NCBI GenBank assembly: GCA_030042795.1
Contig: JASHYZ010000063.1
Location: 1 to 6,186 of the forward strand
DNA: 6,186 nt
DNA from: Terriglobia bacterium
GTDB lineage: Bacteria; Acidobacteriota; Terriglobia; UBA7540
Direction of reading: 5' to 3'
The notes under the pieces were generated by a model that saw only the letters and a list, made by a program, of their open reading frames with translations, was not told the origin of the DNA and did no database searches. This document shows positions 1 to 4,778 of this stretch, piece by piece; positions within the stretch are counted from its first letter, which is position 1; each line of letters begins with the position of its first letter. Position numbers and translations under genes: made by a program.

Positions 1-480
1 CCTCCCCCCAAGCGTCGGGTGTTGGGTCTAAAATCGCCTCCCGTTACGGCCTCGCGATGCGGGGCCGCAACAAGAGATCGCTTCTACAAGTGCACGCTAC
101 GTTCCAATGCCCGCCGGTGTTTGAATCAGAGCAGACAATGTCGGTAACAAGCTCATTTACGGTCAGTTGCCGGTCTGGCGGGTGGCGAGAACCCGGGATC
201 ATAAGACGAGTGAGGTCTTCACATTCTGGTATTCCAGCAGGTTTGGCTACGTGAACTTGTATCCCGCTGAGGCCTCGGTGCCTTGAATTTTGGCTTTGCT
301 TCTGGCGACGAAGGCGTCGAGTGCCACAATACAAGGCTGAGGTGACCGGGGACTCTCCTGAGGCGCATCAGCGGGACCACAACCTCGCCGGCGTTGAGCA
401 CAGCGGGCGATTGACGCAAGGAACTGCATCTGACGAGCAGAAGCTCGGCGGCATCCAATCCTGAGAGTTATGGGCTCACT
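1..480. other. Left-edge region with no supportable gene
   Basis: Short open frames occur on both strands, but none has a recognisable motif, a good ribosome binding site or a convincing length. The only stretch that reads somewhat like protein is plus-strand frame 125-286, which has no ATG start and ends at a TGA. It contains the segment LIYGQLPVWRVAR followed by TFWYSSRFGYVNLYP, rich in aromatic residues, and could be the tail of a decayed gene; I could not assign it to a family. No clear sigma-70 promoter or strong Shine-Dalgarno sequence for the gene at 481 is visible, so that gene may be expressed from further upstream. Confidence 0.4.
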
Positions 481-1254
481 ATGATTGATATTCACTGCCA
501 TCCGCTGCCTGGCGTGGACGATGGCGCGAAGACGGCAGACGAGGCCGTCGAAATGTGCCGCATGGCGGCGAGTGACGGCATTACCCATATCGTGGCCACG
601 CCGCACTGCAACTACGATTACCCCTTTCAGCCGAACGTGAACCAGGAAAAGCTAAGCGAACTGCAGGCCGCCGTCGGGCAGGAACCTAAACTTCTTTTGG
701 GCTGTGATTTTCACCTCTCATACGACAACATCCGCGAGGTCATAAAGGATCGAGGCAGCTTTACCATCAACCGCACGCGCTACCTTCTGGTGGAGTTCGA
801 GGATCAGTTTATACCGGAGAACATGGACCATGTCTTTTATGATTTGCAAGTGGCGGGTCTCGTCCCGATCTTGACACATCCCGAACGAAATCCTGTGTTG
901 CAGCGCAAGCCGGAAATGGTTTATCAGTGGGTCACACACGGCTGCCTGGTGCAAGTTACGGCCCAGTCCCTCACCGGACGCTTCGGTTCTACTGCTAAGC
1001 GGCTTTCAGAAATGTGGCTTGCGCGCAACCTTGTGCATTTCTTCGCTTCGGATGCGCACGACACCAGGCGCCGTCCCCCGTTGCTTTCGACGTGCTACGA
1101 TCGAGTCGCGGCTCAGAAGGGCGAGAGTGAGGCTGAGCGCTTATTACGGCGCAATCCGGCGGCAGTGATCGAAGACAAGCCCTTGCCTCTTGGCCCCGAG
1201 CCACTCGCTCCTCAACCCACTAAGAGGTGGTTCTCCTGGCTGCGCCGGTCTTGA
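481..1254 (+). CDS. cpsB: CpsB/CapC-type tyrosine-protein phosphatase (PHP fold)
   Basis: This 257-residue protein is a manganese-type PHP-fold phosphatase of the CpsB/CapC/YwqE family. In characterised members it dephosphorylates the bacterial tyrosine kinase that controls capsule or exopolysaccharide assembly. The metal-binding motifs are visible in order: HCHPLPGVDDGA (H5, H7, D14), ATPHC (H42), GCDFH (D76, H78), VEFED around 105, THPERN (H133, E135) and ASDAH (D191, H193). Length matches the family (about 240-270). The second motif has Asp where many members have Glu. After the catalytic domain there is a Pro-rich linker (about 234-247) and a basic, Trp-rich end, KRWFSWLRRS, which might touch the membrane; that is inference. 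ATG 481 is chosen because the family starts immediately before the first HCH motif. The Shine-Dalgarno is weak. No kinase or glycosyltransferase gene is in the window, so its partners must lie outside. Confidence 0.93.
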   Translation: MIDIHCHPLPGVDDGAKTADEAVEMCRMAASDGITHIVATPHCNYDYPFQPNVNQEKLSELQAAVGQEPKLLLGCDFHLSYDNIREVIKDRGSFTINRTRYLLVEFEDQFIPENMDHVFYDLQVAGLVPILTHPERNPVLQRKPEMVYQWVTHGCLVQVTAQSLTGRFGSTAKRLSEMWLARNLVHFFASDAHDTRRRPPLLSTCYDRVAAQKGESEAERLLRRNPAAVIEDKPLPLGPEPLAPQPTKRWFSWLRRS

Positions 1255-1300
1255 TCGGTTGCCGATCGAGGCTTTCACTATCGGGACACCGACCGGGTGG

Positions 1301-1331
1301 CGCATACATGCTGTCGTTTGGCATGTATGCG
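1301..1331 (+). terminator. 11-bp perfect hairpin after the phosphatase gene; possible terminator
   Basis: The 11 bases at 1301-1311 (CGCATACATGC) are exactly complementary to 1321-1331, with a 9-base loop. The hairpin starts 47 bases after the phosphatase stop codon and is followed by the A/T-rich ATTATTTGG. That is only a weak U-tract, so a Rho-independent terminator is possible but not certain. It could instead be a small repeat or the binding site of a dimeric regulator. Confidence 0.45.
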
Positions 1332-1434
1332 GATTATTTGGAAGCTGTTGTTCGAGGTCGCAGACAATCGCGTGAAGGTGGGCTATCTCGACGTGAGAAG
1401 CAGAGAGGTTGGTGAGGCCTGATAGAGTTTCAGG

Positions 1435-1542
1435 ATGCGCGAAGCGCCATGGAGTGCGGCGGCTTGACGCTGCCTTGAAAGAGGGTGAGGAAATTGAACG
1501 AAGGCGGCGTCAAGCCGCCGCACTCCATGGCGCTTCGCGCAT
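1435..1542. repeat. 42-bp near-perfect inverted repeat (foldback element)
   Basis: Arm 1 (1435-1476) and arm 2 (1501-1542) are reverse complements at 41 of 42 positions and enclose a 24-base spacer. Each arm also has its own small hairpin, GGCGGC-GTCAA-GCCGCC in arm 2 (arm 1 has one mismatch), and contains CCATGG. The match stops abruptly at both ends. This is the architecture of two copies of a REP-like dispersed element in inverted orientation, or of a small MITE-like foldback element. No transposase is nearby and I see no target-site duplication. Arm 2 runs directly into the methyltransferase fragment, so it may mark the point where that gene was broken. Confidence 0.85.
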
Positions 1543-2006
1543 TCCCACAGGGCTTTCACTTCTTCGATCTCTCTTATGCTGATCGAACCAAGCTTTTACA
1601 TTTCCCGCCCTGGCAGGACGGGTCGGTTGAAGAATTCAAGTGCGCCGAGGTTTTTCAGTACGTTCCCGGCAAGAAGCGCCTTCCGTTCATGGAGGACCTC
1701 TATCGGGTGCTGGCACCTGAAGGCAAAGCAACCATTCTGACGGCCTACTACGCATCTGCCATGGTCTTTGCCGACTACAAAGTTGAATGAGCGCTTGTCT
1801 GCGAGCAAAGCTTCCTCTTTTTAACAAGAAGTGACGCGGGCTAACAATATCACCGCGCCCATCAAATGCGACTTCGAGTTTGGCTACGGATTCGCCTGGT
1901 CGCCGGGGTTGCGGTGCGCTCGACGGAAGTGCAGGCCGAATTCTTGAAGTCCCGCCTGAACGTCGCCCAGAAATTGCAGGCGGTGCTGACGAATGCCAAA
2001 GGTTAA
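1485..2006 (+). pseudogene. Broken class I SAM-dependent methyltransferase, 3' portion only
   Basis: The open frame 1485-1790 (GTG start) begins inside the inverted repeat, so its first 19 or so codons are repeat-derived. From about 1590 it reads like the middle of a Methyltransf_11-type enzyme: PPWQDGSVEE, then FQYVPGKKRLPFMEDLYRVL, then APEGKATILTAYYAS. It stops at TGA 1788-1790, but family-like sequence continues in frame as CEQSFLFLTRSD. It then shifts by one base near 1840 into NNITAPIKCDFEFGYGFAW, and near 1914 returns to the original frame as VQAEFLKSRLNVAQKLQ and AVLTNAKG, ending at TAA 2004-2006. The N-terminal AdoMet-binding glycine loop is absent from the upstream sequence. The lesions and the missing 5' end argue for a pseudogene; sequencing error alone would not explain the lost N-terminus. 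The assignment rests on recollection of the family pattern. Confidence 0.72.
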
Positions 2007-2178
2007 TCCGTCCAGCGCATGACGGGTCCGAAGCAGCAAGGGTAGCGCATCTGCTACGTCGGACGTCGGCGTTGTGGACCACGTTCTCCGCACAGACGCT
2101 CGGGACTGTGCCCTTCGATTAAGTCGATGAACTAATCGCGGTTGGGTCCTTACCGCTTGGGCGCTGCGCGAGAAGCGA

Positions 2179-2502
2179 TCAGGCGCGCACATCCTCGCGC
2201 ACAGTAGCCGGCATGATCCGGCGAACGCGTTCCATCACATCTTTATTCTGGATGGCCTTCTTCAAGTCATAGTCAGCTTGCAGGCGCATCCAAAATTCAG
2301 GAGTACTGCCCAACAGCCGGGAAATCCTGAGACACATCACAGCGGACAGCGGCTTCCGTTCCGCCAGAATATCGTGAAGCATCTGCCGCGATACTCCCAA
2401 AGCCTTGGCGGCGTCGGTGACGGAGAGGCCAACTTCAGGAAGAATATCCTCTCGGAGGATCTCGCCCGGATGCACAGCCGGCAATCGGTTCTTTCGTTCC
2501 AT
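2179..2502 (-). CDS. higA: HigA-family antitoxin (XRE-type HTH)
   Basis: This 107-residue protein is the DNA-binding antitoxin of a HigBA type II module. It neutralises HigB by direct binding and represses the shared promoter. The family signature HPGEIL lies at 11-16, followed by a lambda-repressor-like helix-turn-helix at about 26-50 (SVTDAAKALGVSRQMLHDIL), the SRLLGSTPEFWMRLQ segment at 61-75 that is typical of HigA/VapI proteins, and YDL at 78-80. I start it at ATG 2502 rather than the in-frame ATG at 2553. The sequence AGGAG lies five bases before 2502, directly after the higB stop, and the MERKNRLPAVHPGEIL start matches the family. The longer form would overlap higB by 41 bases. Toxin-first order is the usual higBA arrangement. 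Confidence 0.92.
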   Translation of the reverse strand: MERKNRLPAVHPGEILREDILPEVGLSVTDAAKALGVSRQMLHDILAERKPLSAVMCLRISRLLGSTPEFWMRLQADYDLKKAIQNKDVMERVRRIMPATVREDVRA

Positions 2503-2512
2503 GCCTTCTCCT
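2503..2512 (-). promoter_or_regulatory. higA ribosome binding site between higB stop and higA start
   Basis: Read on the minus strand, AGGAGAAGGC sits exactly between the higB TAG (2515-2513) and the higA ATG (2502-2500). AGGAG with a five-base spacer is strong compared with the weak site before higB. This would favour antitoxin synthesis, and it decides the higA start. Confidence 0.75.
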
Positions 2513-2788
2513 CTAATGGTAATCCTCGAAATCGACATCTTCGGCATCTTCACCGGACCAGGCGAACGTAATCCGGTAGTTTCCGGTTACTCGCACGGAC
2601 CATCTCTGCGGTCTGCCGCGCAAAGCGTGGAATCGGTACCCTGCCACATTCATGTCCTGAGGTCCGCTGGCCACTTCGAGGGACTGTAGGATACGGATGC
2701 ACTTTCTGACGTATTCAGCGCCCATGCGTCGTGTCGTGCCCCTGAGGTAGAGCTCCTCCAGACCCTTGTGTCTAAAACTGGCGACCAC
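2513..2788 (-). CDS. higB: HigB/RelE-type mRNA interferase toxin
   Basis: This 91-residue protein belongs to the HigB branch of the RelE/ParE superfamily, ribosome-dependent endoribonucleases that cut mRNA during translation. Visible signatures are the N-terminal SFRHKGLEELY (4-14), FHALRG (53-58), the core strand block WSVRVTGNYRITFAW (63-77) containing basic residues of the active-site face, and the C-terminal acidic VDFEDYH (85-91). Length and ends match the family, so it looks intact. The start is GTG at 2788. No in-frame ATG lies between it and the upstream TAA, and starting at the next Met (residue 22) would remove the conserved N-terminus. The ribosome binding site is poor (GGAAAA), and the predicted promoter is so close that the message may be nearly leaderless. 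It is followed ten bases later by higA. Confidence 0.92.
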   Translation of the reverse strand: MVASFRHKGLEELYLRGTTRRMGAEYVRKCIRILQSLEVASGPQDMNVAGYRFHALRGRPQRWSVRVTGNYRITFAWSGEDAEDVDFEDYH

Positions 2789-2795
2789 TTTTCCG

Positions 2796-2824
2796 ACTGT
2801 AAACTGAAAGGCTTACACTGTCAA
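2796..2824 (-). promoter_or_regulatory. Predicted sigma-70 promoter of higBA
   Basis: On the minus strand a perfect -35 box TTGACA (2824-2819) is separated by exactly 17 bases from TACAGT (2801-2796), a 4-of-6 match to the -10 consensus. Transcription would begin at about 2789-2790, right at the GTG start of higB. It faces the higBA pair and lies between the redoxin gene and higB, giving the module its own promoter. Confidence 0.7.
2798..2817. promoter_or_regulatory. Inverted-repeat operator overlapping the higBA promoter
   Basis: TGTAA (2798-2802) and TTACA (2813-2817) form an inverted repeat with a 10-base centre. It fills most of the spacer between the promoter boxes and overlaps the -10 box. 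HigA-type antitoxins bind such short palindromes as dimers, so this is the likely autorepression site. The link to HigA is inference from position and symmetry. Confidence 0.6.
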
Positions 2825-2881
2825 GCCGTGCTCGGTATTTTTTGTCAGGCGGACACCCAAGCCAATGCGTGTTAGTGCCTT

Positions 2882-3493
2882 CTACTCACGGGCGTATTTC
2901 ACGGAGCACCCGTAGGGGCGCGTCGCTGAAACTTCCACCGGCTGGCCCGCCATGGCGGCCGTCAGCGCGGCGTCAACGTAGTTGTGAGCGCTTGCGACGT
3001 CTGCGGCGTCCGTAGTGGGTTTGTCGTCAATCGCGCCGTCATAGATGAGCTTGCCCGTCGGATCGATCACGAACATGTGCGGCGTGGTCTTGGCTCCGTA
3101 AAGCCGCCCCAACTTGCCCTCGGGATCGAGAAGGACGGCGGTAGGCGCGGCGTGCACTTCCTTCACGTAAGCGTTCTCCTCATCGGCCGTCACGTAGCCC
3201 TGCGTACCGGGCGCGGACGAAATCACCGTGAACCATTCCACGCCACGCGCCGTCCACTTCTGCTGCAAGCGCTCCATGTTGCCGCTCGCATAATGTTTGT
3301 GGGTATAGGGGCAGTCGCGATTGTGCCACTCCAGCACCACGAATTTGCCGCGATAGGCTGACAGCGTATGAGATTGGCCGTTGCTGTCTGTGGCGGTGAA
3401 ATCCGGCGCGGTGTCACCTACGTGTACAGCCCAAAGGGGAATGCTGACCACAAGAAGAGCAGCGATGATGAATACATTTCTATGAGCTTTCAT
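2882..3493 (-). CDS. Exported peroxiredoxin-like redoxin (PRX_like1 type)
   Basis: This 203-residue thioredoxin-fold protein begins with a signal peptide or N-terminal anchor (basic MKAHRN, hydrophobic 7-22), so it should act outside the cytoplasm. Redoxin motifs follow: GDTAPDFTATDSNG (26-39), the active-site region WHNRDCPYTHKHY with Cys61, VISSAPGTQGY (90-100), TAVLLDPEGKLGRLYGA (118-134), the cis-Pro segment TTPHMFVIDPTGKL (136-149) and IDDKP (155-159). The C-terminus ends in GCSVKY (Cys196), which resembles the GCSIKW end I recall for PRX_like1 proteins. The second Cys of the thioredoxin CxxC is Thr64, so Cys61 acts alone or pairs with Cys196. The substrate is not visible. ATG 3493 has GAGG seven bases upstream, inside the end of the preceding gene. 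The genes overlap by 14 bases, which suggests translational coupling. Confidence 0.88.
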   Translation of the reverse strand: MKAHRNVFIIAALLVVSIPLWAVHVGDTAPDFTATDSNGQSHTLSAYRGKFVVLEWHNRDCPYTHKHYASGNMERLQQKWTARGVEWFTVISSAPGTQGYVTADEENAYVKEVHAAPTAVLLDPEGKLGRLYGAKTTPHMFVIDPTGKLIYDGAIDDKPTTDAADVASAHNYVDAALTAAMAGQPVEVSATRPYGCSVKYARE

Positions 3494-4331
3494 GGCTTGA
3501 CCTCGCTTTCACTGCGGCCGTCACCTGGTAAGCGCGGCCACCGTCAATCACCAGCACGCCCCGGAGCTGTCGCACCGGTTTCAGCAACTGGTCAGATTTG
3601 TGAACGGTCAGCTCAATTCCCGTGGCCAACGGGACGGAATTCTGCGGCTGCGCGTTCTCCACCTGGTTAAAGTCCAGCGGAAAAAAACTGGCTTGCCGGA
3701 CCTTGCTTCCGGCGCTCAGCCGAATGCAAAACACACTGCCCTCGTCTTCCGCGCTCACGCGCCAGCCGGTGGGCAGAGGCCGCGGCAGGTCGTGGCGGGC
3801 GGTACGAAACAACTCTCGCGCCTGCGCATCTTGATGCGGTGCACCGCGCTGCACCGGCAGGTCGACAGACACCGCGGATTTTGCCGGGATGCAAACGTTG
3901 CTGCAAACCAGCCAGGAGACATCCGCCGAAAGTGTCACTTTTTGCCCGTTAACCTCGGAAGGGACACGGACGGGAACGATCAGCAGAACGCGGTCTTGAT
4001 ATCCGTAATCGGTGAGTGGCCCGTTCACCAGGCGCTGAGGCGTGGGCCATTCAAGGTCTGCCGCCTGGAAGCCTGGAGGCAGGCGCCACGTGACGGTCGG
4101 CGGTTCGCCCGAATCACCGGGGTTGATCCAATAGATGTGCCAGTGAGGCTCGAGATCGAACAGAAGGCCTAGCTCCAATTGCCCGCCAGGCTGAAGGGTG
4201 AGAACGTCTGAAATCAACTGGAGCTTGGTGTGTGGGCCAGTGGCTGTGGGAGCCGCGTGCGCCTCTGCAACGGGGACGCCCCTTCCCCAGATGAAGCACA
4301 GCAAAACTGCCGCCACGACGCCGGTCCGCAT
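3480..4331 (-). CDS. Stand-alone DsbD N-terminal-domain protein (exported)
   Basis: This 283-residue protein has a signal peptide (hydrophobic 5-16, likely cleavage after AEAHA, about residue 26) and one domain like the N-terminal domain of DsbD/ScsB thiol:disulfide interchange proteins. Signatures are HWHIYWINPGDSGEPP (63-78), WRLPPGF (82-88), LEWPTPQR (93-100), DYGYQDRVLL (108-117) and SWLVCSNVCIPAK (139-151). The last carries a C-x3-C pair (Cys143, Cys147) that probably exchanges disulfides. In ScsB-type proteins this domain precedes a multi-helix electron-transfer domain and a thioredoxin domain. Both are missing here: the protein ends at a normal stop without membrane helices. The next gene, overlapping by 14 bases, encodes an exported redoxin that could replace the thioredoxin part. 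AGGTGG lies seven bases before ATG 4331. The domain call is firm; the reaction partner is inference. Confidence 0.87.
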   Translation of the reverse strand: MRTGVVAAVLLCFIWGRGVPVAEAHAAPTATGPHTKLQLISDVLTLQPGGQLELGLLFDLEPHWHIYWINPGDSGEPPTVTWRLPPGFQAADLEWPTPQRLVNGPLTDYGYQDRVLLIVPVRVPSEVNGQKVTLSADVSWLVCSNVCIPAKSAVSVDLPVQRGAPHQDAQARELFRTARHDLPRPLPTGWRVSAEDEGSVFCIRLSAGSKVRQASFFPLDFNQVENAQPQNSVPLATGIELTVHKSDQLLKPVRQLRGVLVIDGGRAYQVTAAVKARSSHESS

Positions 4332-4455
4332 CTCGGTTCCACCTGCCTGATAGTGCCTTCTTCATTCGACGCAAGCTGTCGTCCCTTGGTTTCCGTGCGG
4401 TTCCACGCCAGTGCTCAACTACAAGTCTTTCCACTCTTGGAGGGCATCGGTGAAA

Positions 4456-4526
4456 GGGCGGGTCTGAAAGCCCCGCCTGCACGGGCTGGAAGCCCGTGCT
4501 ACGTGGCATGGCCATCCTGGCCATGC
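4456..4526. repeat. Cluster of three adjacent hairpins (dispersed-repeat type)
   Basis: Three stem-loops follow one another. GGCGGG (4457-4462) pairs with CCCGCC (4472-4477). ACGGGCT (4481-4487) pairs with AGCCCGT (4491-4497) around a 3-base loop. GCATGGCCA (4506-4514) pairs perfectly with TGGCCATGC (4518-4526) around TCC. None has a following T-tract, so they are poor terminators. From memory, the middle motif, a hairpin reading 'acgggctggaagcccgt', resembles repeats scattered through many acidobacterial and planctomycete genomes; I cannot verify that here. Confidence 0.75.
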
Positions 4527-4596
4527 GGTGAATGTAGAAACTTCAGAGCGGAGCTTTTAGAATCTGTGTGAGAACTCGGGTGGCGCTGCCGGGCAA

Positions 4597-4699
4597 TGGA
4601 TCCCCGCTTGCGCGGGGATGAAGCCACTGAGCTGAGGTTATGTCGGACGATTTCACTCCCGTGAAGCTTGTCCCCGCGAAAGCGGGGAGCAGGAATCCA
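4597..4699. repeat. Inverted pair of REP-like hairpins (TGGAT...CCCCGC type)
   Basis: Unit 1 is a perfect 8-bp stem, ATCCCCGC (4600-4607) with GCGGGGAT (4612-4619), flanked on the left by TGG. Unit 2 is a 7-bp stem, TCCCCGC (4671-4677) with GCGGGGA (4682-4688), closed by a GAAA tetraloop and followed by AATCCA (4694-4699). Unit 2 read backwards matches unit 1 through the stem and into the adjoining GA(T/C)-AAGC bases, so they are two copies in opposite orientation. This is the layout of REP doublets, which are mobilised in other genomes by RAYT transposases. No such gene is in the window. Confidence 0.75.
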
Positions 4700-4778
4700 C
4701 GAGTTTTCACACCGACTCTTTTAGCCCCGCCGAGATTGTGGACAGCTCCCCTTTTGTCTGGCGCTGCAGAAATCGAGG

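Larger units (their letters stand above)
4332..4778. other. Repeat-rich spacer between two minus-strand genes
   Basis: This 447-bp spacer lies between the GMC oxidoreductase stop and the DsbD-N protein start. Short plus-strand open frames here have no recognisable motif and run through the hairpin repeats, so I call no gene. Bases 4332-4455 should hold the promoter of the DsbD-N/redoxin operon, but I see only a poor candidate: minus-strand TTGCGT, 16 bases, then TATCAG, ending just before the AGGTGG ribosome binding site. Bases 4456-4700 carry the repeats listed separately. Bases 4700-4778 show nothing I recognise. Confidence 0.6.

Noticed and set aside
1227..1415. Small plus-strand frames after the phosphatase gene (61-62 residues)
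   Set aside because: They overlap the end of the phosphatase gene and cross a perfect hairpin, with no ribosome binding site or motif.
1884..2192. Minus-strand open frame of 102 residues opposite the methyltransferase remnant
   Set aside because: It has no recognisable motif and is antisense to sequence that reads like a methyltransferase end; its Arg/Pro-rich composition is typical of a shadow frame.
2503..2553. A 17-residue N-terminal extension of HigA starting at the ATG at 2553
   Set aside because: It would lie inside higB, has no family similarity, and the ATG at 2502 has AGGAG at ideal spacing and the normal family start.
3600..4172. Plus-strand open frame of 190 residues
   Set aside because: It lies entirely opposite the well-supported DsbD-N gene and has no domain-like features.
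4600..4619. Rho-independent terminator in the 8-bp GC hairpin
   Set aside because: No T-tract follows on either strand, and a second inverted copy nearby fits a REP-like repeat better.
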